From positions 176,994-240,993 of the forward strand of contig SKCR01049664.1 of NCBI GenBank assembly GCA_019454045.1: DNA of 64,000 nt, given 5' to 3'. The stretch's first letter is position 1. Each line of letters starts with the position of its first letter. The stretch comes from Zanthoxylum bungeanum. Taxonomy: Eukaryota > Streptophyta > Magnoliopsida > Sapindales > Rutaceae. Position numbers and translations under genes: made by a program. The notes beneath the pieces were generated by a model that worked only from the letters and a program-made list of their open reading frames with translations, made no database searches and was not told the DNA's origin. Positions 23,400-35,988 of this stretch are shown here, piece by piece.

Positions 23400-24386
23400 T
23401 AGCGGTTACTGGGAATGTCCTGTTTCTTGCTCCTATATTCATATTCCCATCTGACCTCGATTTGGGCTCAGACCATGACCTGATCCACAGTGTAGCATCA
23501 GAATTTTGTTAGCTTCTTATAAAGTCCATTATCTGCTAGTAACCTATTCCTGAAAGCTTCAATGGCAGTCGGCTGATAGAGATCCGAAATGGATATTCTC
23601 ACTTTATTGAAACGTGTGATGTAGCCTCATAGAGATTCTCATTTTCGCTGCTGAATTGCATTGAGGTCGTCTGTGGTTTTTTCAAGTTTATAAGAGCTGG
23701 CAAAGTGCTCCACAAACTTATCATCTAATTCCCGATACGACCCAATAGTCATGTAAGGTAGATTGATGAATCAAGTGAGGGCTAGGTCTGTCAATGTTTG
23801 TCCAAATCCTCTACACATTCCAGCTTCCCATTTATGATGAGCCAGGTCAGTCGACATCATCTTGTATTTTTAATGAACCATATGATCGGCTGGGACTGTG
23901 GATCCATCATACAGCTTCATATTGTGGTAGTTTGATGGAAGTGATGGATCCCAAAAAGGAAGTATCTGAGATCATGTCTGACTCGACCTTTTCTTACTGG
24001 TAGTCTGACATCAGGTAGGCTGGAAAGAATTACATCTTTGAACTCCTGAATTTCCTTACGTATGGTGGAGGCAACTTGTCGTGCTTGGTCGATTGAGGAG
24101 CTATGTTGACTTCTTTCTTGATTTGTTGGATGGTTGTTTGTTGGCGGATTGTCGCTTGCCATATTGTTGAATGCCTCCAATAGGTTGGAGAGTAAGGTAA
24201 GACTGTTGGGGTGATCTGGAGCTTCGCGTCGTTGGGAGGTAGAGGAAATTTGCTCCAACTACTTTGGAGGTTCGTATTGGAGCTTCGCATGGCTAAGTTT
24301 TCCTCCTCTAAAACTCGTAATCGTTCTTGAAGAATGGCCAATTGAGCAGCCAATGGGTCTGGTGTCTGCTCGCTGCTTGAAACCAT
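23400..24386 (-). pseudogene. Gypsy C gag remnant
   Basis: The minus-strand start is MVSSSEQTPDPLAAQLAILQ at 24386, a coiled-coil-like N-terminus (LRVLEEENLAMRSS). A shifted frame (24258-23917) continues with QVASTIRKEIQEFKDVIL. From 23960 to 23470 a Retrotrans_gag-like core is readable in pieces: DHMVH, MSTDLAHHKWEAGMC, FINLPYMTIGSYRELDDKF, VEHFASSYK and NRLLADNGLYKKL. There are many stops and frameshifts. It is placed directly after the primer site, as expected for gag. Confidence 0.7.
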
Positions 24387-24446
24387 AAGTAGCTATGTTT
24401 GTAAGGACCGTAGACTGAGAGATCTTTGCTTGCTATAAATCGCTAA

Positions 24447-24465
24447 GGCCCCACGGTGGGCGCCA
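24447..24465 (-). other. Primer binding site of gypsy C
   Basis: Minus-strand TGGCGCCCACCGTGGGGCC is a primer site common in plant Tat-lineage gypsy elements. It lies five bases from the LTR edge. Confidence 0.8.
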
Positions 24466-24470
24466 AATTA

Positions 24471-25064
24471 TGGATGCTGATTTCGCACGAGGTCTGCAAT
24501 CGAGAATTCGGAGGAAGTGAGCACTAGCGATCCTACAAGACAAAGGTAGAGTGAGCGGAGAGTTCTTACCCACCGGTGTGGTGGGTGCTGTAAGCACTTT
24601 GACACTCAAGTCAGTAGTGATGACGAGCATAAAGTAATGGAAGAACAAGGTTTAAAGTTACATTGACCTCCGTTGACTGCCGTGAGGGCGGTGGGTTGGT
24701 ATTTTGAGGGTGATTGGCTTAGAGTGCTTTGGAGAGAAAGCCTTGGGAAAAACCTCATTATGACTCTGAATTATGCCTCTTTTATAGGTGATCAGGAAGT
24801 GGGTCTCATTGATTCATTAAAGGCTAAACTCTTTGGTGTCAAAACGGCTAATCACGTAAATCATGAAGAATGTATTTTTTGGGTTGGGTAGCCGGTAAGT
24901 CAAGAGGTTGTTTGGTAGGCCTCTCTTTGTGTGTGGGCCTGAGAAGATTATTGGGTCTTTGGCCCAAGTCTGATTTGGGTACTTTTTGGAGGGATTGGGT
25001 TATATCTTATATATGGCCTGAAGTAAAAAGTTGAAATATCATTGGCCTAAATTTGGCCCGTACA
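24471..25064 (-). repeat. 5' LTR of gypsy element C
   Basis: The boundary next to the primer site is clear. The other end is proposed at the minus-strand TGTACGGGCC, giving TG...CA ends over 594 bp. No partner LTR is in the window, so the outer limit is inferred. Confidence 0.6.
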
Positions 25065-25531
25065 TGGTGTTCATAGGGTCAGATCAACTCGCGATCCGAC
25101 CCGACTCGATCTGGTCAGGTTTCAAAAAATAAAAATTGAATTTTGGATCAATCCGATCGGACCCGATTTTTTCGGGTTGAGTCACGGGTTTTTAGACGCA
25201 ACCTGACCCGACCTGAAAAATAAAATTTTTATTATTTTCCTATTATTTTTTATAGTTTTTACTATTATTTTAGTTGTTTATTATTATTATTATTATTATT
25301 ATCATCATCTTGAAATTTTATATGTTCAACAAGTTTCGGAACATAAAATAGCTAGTATTTATGTTTCAAAATAATTAATACATTAAAAAATCCTCTTTTT
25401 TTTTCGACCCAACCTAACACGGTCAGGTTTGCAATTTCGGTTTTTGAGTTCAAGTTTCTAATTTCAAGTGACCCGACCCTACCGGGTTTAACAAAACTCT
25501 GATCCGACCCGACCCGACCCGTGAACACCTA
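25065..25531. mobile_element. hAT-like MITE with GACCCGACCCG arms
   Basis: Ends GGTGTTCATAGGGTC (left) and GACCCGTGAACACC (right) form inverted repeats. Subterminal GACCCGAC words face inwards, and the core is AT-rich with a TTA microsatellite (about 25270-25300). No clean 8-bp duplication is visible. The left end abuts the LTR of element C. Confidence 0.75.
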
Positions 25532-27435
25532 CCTTTAGTTACTTGTACAAATAGACCTCTGAGGCTGCAACTTAGTTGGAACTACAGTCTGCCTGTCAGT
25601 ATCTATTGTTGATTCTAGTTGCTTTCCTTTTAATATTCTTACTTTTTCAGTCAGCCTTTGATTTTCTGAGGTTGTATGTTCCAAGGCTTGGATTGCTCTG
25701 CGTAGCTTCTACTCCAAGATCTCTTGTAACTTCGGAGCTACTGTCATTTCAAAATCTTCATCTTGAGCATGTAGAGCCATTGAACCTGATCTTTGTCCTT
25801 CGTTGGCCATTTTAACAATTTCTCTTTGAATTTCCCACTTGTACCTTGTATTTTCTCAAAAAAAATTAGCTCTCTCAGGTCTTGTAATGATGGTTGGTGT
25901 ACCCTCATCATACATGTACTGTTTATGCAATATTGGGTGATATTTTCTTTATAATTTTGATTTGCAGGTAAATCTTTATACATGTATTCAAAATTTATTT
26001 TACCTCTCTTTCTTTATGCATAACACAACAAATTTTACAAAAATTATTCATAAAATGTAGACAGCGTATATTTCATATCAGCCAAACATTCAAGTTACGA
26101 ATTTTCTATTCTTTTAGATGCATGGGTTGAAGTTCAATCAAGTCAGCCTCATTTTTATGAGGAATACAGTCATGTATATGAGTTCAAATTTCCTAATAAG
26201 TCATCAGCCTTAGGCTACTATGAATTTACTCCCCTTATTTTTCACTCAGCATACCCAAACATACTCTTTGTTGCTAGTGTAGAGGTGGAACTTTGGTGTA
26301 ACGAATCGCCTGTTTTTTCTACTGTAGACTGTTCGTGCTCACTATATCTTCGTTACACAAACTTACTAGCCATATATTTAGGGTTCACACATGCAAGTAT
26401 TTCATACGAGAATGGTGTAAATTCAATTTTAATTTGAACACTTCTTGTTATGCAAGTATTTCATGCTTTTGTTAATGATTTTAAGTGCATGCACACTAAA
26501 AATCCATTCATTTCATGCAAATATTTCTGGGGAAAACGTAATAATTTTATGTTCTCACCATAGACGACGCTAATTTAATATGTGTGGTAAAAGTGGTCAA
26601 AGAATGATGTTTATTACCTTGTTGAGCTCGGTCTCCATGAAGTCCAATTGAATTTTGGGTTTTGATGACTGATGTGTTTTATTTGGCCCTACACACACGT
26701 TCAATTTTGGTTAGGATATCATTTCTCCTTGTATATTTGTCTCTTTTTTAGGGTTTCTAGAATGCAAAATGCTTTTAATTATTTTTTGGACAATTGACAA
26801 CTTTCCACCGCCTTTTATTTAGAAGTTTATTGGCTTATATAAGGGATTTTAGGTGGAGGTGTCAATACACTTGTCCATCGATGGACTGATGACTTGTCTG
26901 CATAGTGTACGACTCTCTTAATACATGCTAGAATATGAGGTGTCATAACACCTGTCGTTATACATGTTAATTAATCTTGCATGTTAGAGTAAGTGGATCA
27001 TTATATTATGTAATATCGAGCAAAGATATATTGTGACATCATAATTTTGGGCAGAGATATACGTTCACGACTTCTTGGGTGTTCTTGGGTACTCTGGAAT
27101 GCTCCGATGTACTCGGGAATATCCTGGAAGTTGTGATATTTAAGATCGAAATACTTCCGGTGTTCTCTTGGTTGTTCCAGGGTATAAACCTCTCTTGAGT
27201 TTAGGTCAGTGTATACTGGATTATATGTGAGTCTTGTGAGTTCTTTCATTTACGAAGTATAATGATTCCGAAATGATATTACTTCAGAGTGACGTTACTC
27301 TGGAATCTCATCGAGCTCGTTCTGGTTCAGCATGGTGTGCTTGTAGATCTTATAGATTTCAGGATAGTATTACTTCAGAATTGAACTCGGGTTATGTTTA
27401 GGATTGCTAACCCGGAGTTGGTTTCCCACTCCTCC

Positions 27436-27466
<31 letters not shown>

Positions 27467-28700
27467 TTATTTATTTATTTATTTATTTTCCAAGCAGACA
27501 TAATACAATAATATATCAAAAGAAATTTCTCACCGAAACACAAGATTCCAATTACATTTCAACTCAAATAACATAACTTAATATTTTTAACCTAACATTT
27601 TATATCTTCGAAATAATTTGTTTTTCACTCTCACCTCTCAGTTTCATAATTTCTCATTTTTTTGAAATTATTGGAAATTTCACCGCCAAACCACATATTT
27701 CAGGCTTAAGCGAAGTAAGTAAAACCCTCAATTATCGCAGACTCTTACAAAAAATACACTCTCTAGATTCGAATTCAGGACCTCAATGTGAGATCCTAAA
27801 CCCTACATCCTACACTACTAACTAGATGCATACGGTATGATGCTTTTTTTTTTTAATTTTGTTATGAAAATATTCATTTGATCATTCATCTATACAACTT
27901 CCAACCTTCCATCATCTAATGATTATTGATCTCTCAACTATCTCTCATTGTCTCTTTAAAGTAATGATTATTGTCCCGGATTTTATGTTCATTACTTATC
28001 TCATTATGTTATATACCTATAAATATTAGACTTTGCTTCATATTTTCTACATTGAAAAATAAACAAAATCCCGTAATATTTATTGAAACTAAATGAAATC
28101 CTCTTGTAGAATGATTTTACTATAAATATATATATTCTTATATGAGTAATTTTCACAAATAAATAGATGCATAAACAAATAGATAACACAAATTAATTTT
28201 TCCATTATATAACTTTGCCGTTTCCTCAACTCAACGAAAGAGGAAAGACTATTTGCAAAAAACAATAATAATAACTAAAGACTATTTTCAAATCAGCGAG
28301 GCCGAGGATGATTGAATCTGTGAACCTTTTCATACCTTACTCCTAACAAATGTTCATTATTCCATTTACTTCCCATACAAGAATATGTTGAGTCACCAAC
28401 CAAGAAAATGTAAATTCAGTGAACCACTTTAAACGCTTTTTTTTTTCTAGAAGCTTTTTCAGTAATTGGTCGAAACATGCACGAGTTTATTTTGATAATA
28501 TATATTTATATATTTTTTTGTATTATAATTTTAAAGAATAATTTTTAGATTTAATTGAATGATTATATTAATTTTTTATTATGATTTTGAAAATGATATG
28601 TGTATATCTATTCAAAACTTTGAAATTAGTAAGAAATTATAACCTTCCAAATAACTTGGCCAAATGCCATATAGGCCCTCTTCTAATTTGTCTTTAAGAT
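25532..28700. other. Intergenic AT-rich sequence without recognisable genes
   Basis: I see only short chance frames. A TA/TTTA microsatellite runs from about 27437 to 27487. The stretch 27745-27840 resembles a repetitive-element fragment but has no clear ends. Confidence 0.6.
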
Positions 28701-28814
28701 TCCAGTAGAATATTGTAGAAACCCATGCCAAACTTTCTTATTCAAAATTATGCGATCAATATTTTCAAGATAGTTAGCAATATCATCTATTTTGAAAAGA
28801 TTTTGCAACCATAA

Positions 28815-29095
28815 ACACTCAAATATAACTGAATGATATACCTAGACTTTCCAAGTTTTCAATGAAGCATATATAAAATAACAGCTATAATAATAAACAT
28901 CATTATCTTCATAAATCACTGATTCGCCGACATTCTTATTATCTTCAATAGCCTCCATCTCAATTAATTCACCATTAATTTCTGCCCTAGAAAGTCAATT
29001 ATCCTTAACAATAGTCATATGCTCCACATGAACTTTGTCATTTGCCTTCGCTTGCACAATCGTAAGCTTCAATTTATGCACAAAATTCAACCAAA
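28815..29095 (-). pseudogene. Unrecognised degraded coding fragment
   Basis: On the minus strand about 83 codons are readable from 29090 with a single internal TGA, probably an old Trp: KLTIVQAKANDKVHVEHM, then AEINGELIEMEAIEDNKN and GESVIYEDNDVYYYSCYF. The composition (acidic, regular E/D and hydrophobic spacing) looks like real protein against the AT-rich surroundings. A GT follows the final TAG, compatible with an exon end. I cannot name the family. Confidence 0.4.
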
Positions 29096-29199
29096 CTACG
29101 CATAATCATCAAAAGTACTAACATTACAAACCAATATTGAACATAATTTGCCAAATATTTTCCAAGAGGCTCTCCTTTCAACCCGATCACTGCTAAACA

Positions 29200-30629
29200 T
29201 TAAGAACAATAAATTTAGTATTTAAAATATAATTTAAATGATGAGAACCCAAAAGACGAGTATCTTATTTATTTAATCGACATTTAATATATAAGTTATA
29301 TTTATTGAATTCAAAAGACACAAAACACTTAATAATTTCATATAAAGTCATGAATAATTTTAAAAGTGTCTCAATAAAATTATCGGTTCATATCTTTAGA
29401 ATCTCAATAGTCCACAAAATTACTAAAATATTTAATAGTTATTATAAAGACACAACATACTGAATAATTTCATATTGCCATTTAAAGTTATAGATAATTT
29501 TGACTAAGGAGATAGCTCATTTTCCATCAGATTTTATATATAAATATAGATAGATTGCATCAATAATATGAATAAACACTAATTACATAATCAGTGTTGG
29601 AGAAATCGTAATCATTTGATGTCCCGTTCTCCATGAGTTTTATAACTATGTACTGATCCTAATATTTGAGAAATATTTACACATATATTAATATTCCTAT
29701 GATTAATATAATTTAACTCAAACCTGTAGCTTCAATAATTAAAACTTAAAAGAAATAAATTTTCTGAATTTTCTCAAACCCATATTAATCCAACGATTCC
29801 TAAGAGACCTAAAAAATTTGTATCTCATATTATTTATACACAAAACAGTATATAGTTTTTGAATCACTTTTAATCCAAAGCTTTCGCAAATCACGATTCA
29901 CAGCTTAATAGCTTATTCAATACCCAAACGAATTCTAGAAATCTATGCATAAAAAGGAGGTTTAACTCCTAAAGGGTCTGCAAATTCATGATTACGATAA
30001 GAAGGCAATAATTGATACATAGAATTAATTACAATACCTAACCATAAATAAAATATCTCACCAACAAAAAAAAATTAATAATAAAATCATATGATAGAAA
30101 AGAAAAAGAAACAAGAATGATTACTTGCTTCAAAAGTATTTGAAATAACAACAGTAATGGGGCCATAGTCCCTTTGAATGAATCTTCATTTAATATAATT
30201 AAATTTATGAATGGACAAATTGCTGATGCCACTTGATGCTGCTGGTAAATAATAAGAATGATTATATTATATGGTGATATCATTTTTTGAAGTGCTACGG
30301 TGTAAGCTGTGACTCCAGAGAACACATGTACTCAATAGAGGATTGAAAAATGAGGCACAATTAAATCTTGTATTTTTTTAAAAATTACCTCGAATAATGA
30401 TGTTACCATCATTCTAATTAAGAGACAAATTCAACAGCTTACTTTCAACAATAAACCATAAAACAAAAAAATTAAGAATAAAATTATTAACAAATAAATT
30501 TAAGAATAAAAGTATTAACAAAAAATATATATTAACAAAAAAATTAAGAGTAAAAGTATTAACATACTAATAAAAAGAAAACATAAAGTAAAATTAAAAG
30601 AAAAATGTAAATCTTTTTATAAAAATATT
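29200..30629. other. AT-rich non-coding stretch
   Basis: Nothing recognisable; short phrases such as TCATAAT(A)AAGTTAT..ATAATTTTG recur near 29340 and 29470. Confidence 0.6.
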
Positions 30630-30826
30630 TAATTTTTTTAATTATAACGGTTTGGTTCGGTTTAATAGGTGCGGTTCGGTTTAGCATCTGAACCGAACCG
30701 TAAACCGTTTGGGGTGGGCCAATCCGAACCGTAAACCGAACCGTTAGAAAAAAAACCGTAAATTCGATCCGGTTTAATTCGATTTACGGTTTGATTCGGT
30801 TCGGTCGATTTTTTTACCCACCCCTA
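30630..30826. mobile_element. Truncated hAT-like MITE (CGGTTCGGTTT arms)
   Basis: The right end TACCCACCCCTA is typical of GGGGTGGG-ended hAT MITEs, with inward CGAACCGAACCG words. The matching left end is not found, so the element is truncated. Confidence 0.55.
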
Positions 30827-33000
30827 TTCAAAACACTCGTTAGCATTTCCCTTTTTAAAAAAAACTAGGTTATCACACCCGGCGGTGGGGAGCCACTTAA
30901 TTGTCCCATTTCATTCGAAAATTTATTAAATAAAGACAGCTTATTTTAACATTCTGCATTCCTAATTCTGCCTATATTGCCGTCTCGTAAGGGATTAGGT
31001 TTAAAAAATGAATATTAAATATTTGTTAACTTGGTCAAAGAAATAGTGTTAGATTATTTGAATTTAAAATTCTGACATAAAATTGAAGCCATTAATTTCA
31101 TATAATCCTTGTCCAAAAAAAAGTGACATAAAAGAAAAAAAAAAAAAATCTATCGTCATTCATTTAGATAAGTTGCAATACTTGCACCTGATTTCTACGG
31201 GGTGATATATTATGTGCCGGGTGTATATATCATCTCTCTCACAGCAGTTGAGTCCCGCATTTATTTTTACTTGCATGATATCTCTATCAATTTTTATTGA
31301 TAAAATACAAGAGACACACTGAATTGCATAGTGTATGGGCATATTATGGCCCCATAAATTCCAAGATATTGGATCTCTTATATGTAGGGGCTACGTAGAT
31401 TCATTCGAAGAGGCACTCATCTTTTATCAACATACTAGCAAAAACACCCGTATTTTATGCGGATTGAATATATATATATTTCAGTTAGTGATATTGTAAA
31501 TGTTTCAGATTTCGTCGGTTTTATAATTTAAATGAGATAATTGATTTATTTACACGTAATATTTATATATAATTCATTTGTTTCTCAGTTCTCACTAATT
31601 CACTATGTAAGAGCTAATAGTCAAAGTCTTCATCCTGAAGCACAATAAATAATAAAAAAATCATGAAATAATTTTTTTTTTAAATCAAAATAAAATAACA
31701 AATAACAATAAACCCGAAATCCAAAAAAAAATTGGTTAGGTTTTGTTGGCGGCTACTCTCTAAGTTTCTTATTTTAATAGGAGATTATATTTTTATATTA
31801 TATTAAAAAAAATATTTAACACACACTTATATATATATATATATAATCTTTTTCGGATTATTTGTGATGTTATTCAAAAATTAATCAGATAGTATAATAT
31901 GTTTTCTTGTTATAATAATGTTATTATTTAATAGATTTATTGATTTAATTTTATAATTTAATAGTATTTTTTAATTATAATTGGTTAGTATAATATGTAT
32001 TTTTATTGTAATATGTATTTTATTTAATAAAAAAATAATAGTAATTATATTTTAATGATAAAAAATTAACTGTATATGTTAATTGTAGAGATTAAGTGTC
32101 ACATATATTTTTTATTTTATTGAGAGATTATAATATATTTTCTTATTATAATAGGTTTATTTATTTTACTTTTATAATTTAATAATAATAAATTAAAATA
32201 TTAATTAATTGATTAATTAATAGGTTTCTTACATTAATAGTAGATTAAGTTATTATATTATAATAGGTTTCTTATGCTAATAATTTATTATTTAATTTTA
32301 TAATTTTATAATAAAAATAATTATAATTTAATAATAAAAAATAATTACAGAGATTAGGTTAATTGTATATAGTTTAATAGTTTTTTTTAATAGATATCAT
32401 AATATATTTTCTTGTTATAATAGAATTCTTATAAAATTATAAAAATATATTTTTATTGTAATATTATTTTTATTTAATAAATTTATTAATTTAATTTTAT
32501 AATTTTAACATGAAACTATCACATGGCGCGATGAGGAGGCTTAAAAATATTTAACTTATATTATTATTATTATTATTATTATTATTTCAGGACCCACATT
32601 TTGTGCGGAATGAAAATATATTTTAGGTATTGATATTAATTTTATAATTTAATAGTATTTTTTTTATTGTAATAGGATATTATAACATGTTTTCTTATTA
32701 TAATACATTTCTTATAAAATTATAATATGTATTTTTATTGTAATAGGTTTTTTATTTTATAAAAAATTAACTGTAAAGATATGTTAATTGTAATAGGTTT
32801 CTTATATTAATAATTTATTATTGTAATTTTATAGTTTAATAATAAAAAAAATTTGAAAAAAATTTTAATTTTATAATTTAATAAAACACATAATTGTAGA
32901 TATTAGGTTAATTGTATATAGTTTAATCGTGTTTTTTTTTATTATTTCATTTTAATAAATATTATAATATATTTTCATATTATAATAGGATTCTTCAATG
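30827..33000. other. AT-rich region with possible Helitron-like ends
   Basis: TACTAGCAAAAACACCCGTATTTTATGCGGATTG at 31431-31464 contains a short inverted repeat and resembles the 5' area of some plant Helitrons. A related phrase, GACCCACATTTTGTGCGGAATG, recurs near 32592. The rest is runs of TATAAT-like words and an ATT microsatellite (about 32555-32587). No helicase is visible. Confidence 0.3.
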
Positions 33001-33117
33001 CTCCATGACACTTGACTTTCTGATAATTCATTTTGCATATGCAGGTCTTTAAACTTAACCCTGTGATACTTATTTTACCAACACAAGTTATGTTTTTGGT
33101 TGATTTGTTTATGAAAA

Positions 33118-33303
33118 ATGGTGCGAAATGCTATAGATTTGATTATTTTTGAGATGGGTGTTGTGCTTCAGGATTCTAAATGGCAGGTTCATGTTTATTG
33201 TTTTGGGAAGGAGTTGGAGGGATTTGATTGCGTGGATGTTGATTCTTCTTTTGGGAAATTAATTAGAGAGATTTTAAGTCCCTTCAATGGTTGTAAATTG
33301 TAA
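33118..33303 (+). CDS. Small unrecognised ORF, 61 aa, probable gene fragment
   Basis: The product contains WQVHVYCFGKELEGFDCVDV and ends FNGCKL. Its codon use is more balanced than the AT-rich flank. TATGCAG at about 33038 is a plausible splice acceptor, and a second frame from 33041 is also open for about 25 codons, so this may be the last exon of a fragment. It resembles no family that I can name. It is likely a captured or decayed host fragment; expression is unknown. Confidence 0.35.
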   Translation: MVRNAIDLIIFEMGVVLQDSKWQVHVYCFGKELEGFDCVDVDSSFGKLIREILSPFNGCKL

Positions 33304-33439
33304 TTATTATCTAATGTGATTACTTCAATTAATATATACCCCATAGAACCCTATAAACGAAATCTCTGTTGATGATGATTAAGGAACTGTTGTTTTAAAA
33401 AAAGTTTTCAATTTTTTTCTTGTCTTTCCAAAAAAATTT

Positions 33440-33603
33440 AAAATTTAAAAAAATGAGGATCGGGTCTTTATTTATTCATCATTCTCCATTTGAAGATATT
33501 TGAAGATAATCAAAATTAAGGCAAATTCGAAGATTTCTAAAAATTTCGAATTCGGATTCGGATACCGTAATCACATCTTAAACCCATCTCATTGCCATCC
33601 CTA
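33440..33603. mobile_element. Remnant of a hAT-like MITE end
   Basis: The right terminus CTCATTGCCATCCCTA matches the TAGGGATGGCAA type seen in the MITE at 18583-19047. The left terminus is not identifiable. The flanking 33604-34459 holds nothing recognisable. Confidence 0.4.
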
Positions 33604-34459
33604 TCTATATATCAAAAGACACACTTAAGCACACGAAGACAGAGTACTATAACCCAATCGAATAGCATAAGTCAATCACTACTAGTGAAATTGAACAAAC
33701 AATCTTAACTTTAGATACTCTTTATCTTTTAACCCATCTTGAAAATGCATTTATGCATTCACGTTTTACATAGTGGTTTCGAATTTAAAAATGATACTCT
33801 TGCAGATGGGTTAAAAGGGAAAAAGAAAGCCATGAGTCCCATCCGGAAAAACTCCTAAAAATTTGGTCAAAACCAGTTCGGTTTTGGTATTTTTAATTTT
33901 TTTCCTAATTAAAAAGGTTCTAAATTAAATTTTTTTTTTATCCCAATTCATTTTTTTATTTTAATATTAGAAATTGTTAAAATTAATGATTATATTTTTT
34001 AGATGTATTGTGTAATATATATATATATTCTAATTTTTAATAAAAAAATAAATATATATGATGTTAATCAATTCTACCAAATCAATGGTGACTAATTAAA
34101 TTTTTTAGATGACTGAATTTTAAAACAGGTTATAGCGAGCACCAGCTCTTTCTAATCTAATATGGCCTGGCCAGCGGGGTTTCTTTGAAATATTTAGATG
34201 GTGCCAATAGTAATAACTCTAAATTAATTTACAAATTGGGCTAAGAAAAATTTCCCTATCGTGTATAATCCAACCCAATTGACCAAGAAAAAAGTCGAAG
34301 GAATTATCACTTGTTCGGCGTGATGCCATGCCAATCTCGGAGGGTAGGAATAGATATCCCGTACTCAACAGAATAGATTATCACCTTAAAACAAAAAATA
34401 TTAAACAATAGCTAATAGACTGTTTAAGGGAAAAAAATTAAATTTTAAATATAATAAGT

Positions 34460-35219
34460 TGTTGACGGTGGATTTTGGTCTCAGGGTAATACGAGAATTT
34501 CACCTCCGAGGGAATCCTCCTTCAATAGTGAATTTGTTTGGTTATATGGGACCAAAAGCAAATTTAGCGAGAGACAGATAAACACACCAATCGACAAAGA
34601 GATTTAACGTGGTTCGGCGGATCTTGGTCCGACCTACGTCCACGGGCAGAAACATGATGCTACTTTTTATTACTCCAATACGTTTCTCAGATCTTTTTGT
34701 GCTTTTACAAGTCAGAGCTTGATGATTCTGATCACTAATTTTTTGATGTCTTTTACACATACTCTGCCCTCCTATTTATAATAGTATATAAATCAGACTC
34801 TTATTTGCATAAGAAATCCTAGTTGAACTCAATATTCTCTTCTTGCAAGGATTCCTAGTCTAATATTGCATTCTCTTTTCTTATTCCTTTTCGGATTCTG
34901 ACTTCATTTCCTTGTGAGAGTAGGATAATTTGCTTATCTTATCCGCAAGAATAGGGTGTCATTATCTTTGAGCATATCTCGCTCGTCTGGTCGGTCTCCA
35001 TGAGGTCGGTCATGATAGTCTTTTATGCTGAGAGTGTTTCTGCCGACTTATAGTGCTCGGTCATCCGAACTAAAGTGGTCGGTCATCTATCATCAGGTGT
35101 TCAGTCTCTTACTGTATAGTGGCCGGGTCGGCTTTGATGATCTCAACCAGTCAGGGAATTACCCTTCTGTCCTTGTCGTGCTGCCTTAAATATCATAGTG
35201 CCTGAAAACACCATCAACA
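34460..35219 (-). repeat. 3' LTR of gypsy element D
   Basis: 760 bp. On the plus strand it starts TGTTGACGGTG and ends CACCATCAACA, an 11-bp near-perfect inverted repeat. The minus-strand tract AACTAGGGGACAGA just outside (35220-35233) is the polypurine tract. A TATA box candidate on the minus strand lies at about 34768-34792 (TATAAATAGG). Flank TAAGT (34455-34459) is the presumed target duplication; its partner is outside the window. Confidence 0.9.
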
Positions 35220-35233
35220 TCTGTCCCCTAGTT

Positions 35234-35988
35234 CTCGGTTCCAACGAGTGTGCAAGTTGGTGCGGCGGGAACTATATAAAGATGGCGTGCTGATTTGCTC
35301 TGTTGGAGGTCGGTCCGATGCTGAGAAATGTTTTGTCGCCCCTTTCAAGCGTTTTGTCTTGAGACACGCAACAGTCACGTCTGTTTAAATTCCTATCAAA
35401 TCATCTTTAGGGTTTCTTCTAAGTTCGACACTTGTCAAACATCCGTCATGTTCCCGCCAAAAAAGGAAAACGAATCGACCATGTCGAGGCGTTTTTACTG
35501 TGCAATGACCTCAACCGTCTGTTTAAATTTGGCAGACCTTTTTTGCAGTCGACACTTGGCGTTCATCCGGGTTCCTTCTTTTGATCCAAATGTCACGAGC
35601 CCCCTGGTCATGACTATAAGAAGACGAGGCTTTCACTGTTCAATCTTTTTTCGCAATTTCTCCTTCTTTCCCGAAAGTATCTCTGTGAATCGCTCAAATT
35701 AGTGTTCTCGGGATTCAACCGTGGGCTCTTTTCTCCGCTGCGAACATAAGGAACGGGCAAACCGTACTGCACAATCTCCGGCTTTTGAGAAAAAACAAGT
35801 AAGTCTTCTGAACGATCTCTTCTCTTTTTGTGTTGTGAATCATGCTCTTTTTACTGAATGTTGCTAGGGAACGACTTAAGGCTTTGTTGGATTTTGCTTT
35901 AGGGCGCTTTTTAAAACCCACCTGTTTTTAGAAACCTGAGTAGTTTCTTAGTTATAGACTGACTTCCCCTTCCTTTTCTGTTTTCCGG
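35234..35988 (+). other. 5' flank of the antisense ORF of element D
   Basis: A non-coding, pyrimidine-rich region between D's polypurine tract and the antisense ORF. It presumably holds the promoter of that ORF, but no box is convincing. The open frame at 35328-35702 has no homology that I recognise. Confidence 0.5.

Larger units (their letters stand above)
21295..25064 (-). mobile_element. Ty3/gypsy element C, degenerate and truncated by copia B
   Basis: The 5' LTR (24471-25064), primer site, gag remnants (about 23400-24386) and a repetitive internal region run leftward until copia B starts at 21294. No RT or integrase and no second LTR are visible here. The rest presumably lies beyond B, outside the window. 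21295-22190 shows no coding signal; it is dotted with GTCG(T/A)(A/C)TGG words like those of the arrays next to it. Confidence 0.7.

Noticed and set aside
25576..25815. 79-codon hydrophobic frame
   Set aside because: No homology recognised; composition fits chance in T-rich DNA.
27745..27840. GATTCGAATTC as a pol III B box of a SINE
   Set aside because: No A box, tail or duplication could be found.
35328..35702. 124-codon plus-strand frame before the antisense ORF
   Set aside because: No domain; lies in the presumed promoter and leader of the antisense ORF.
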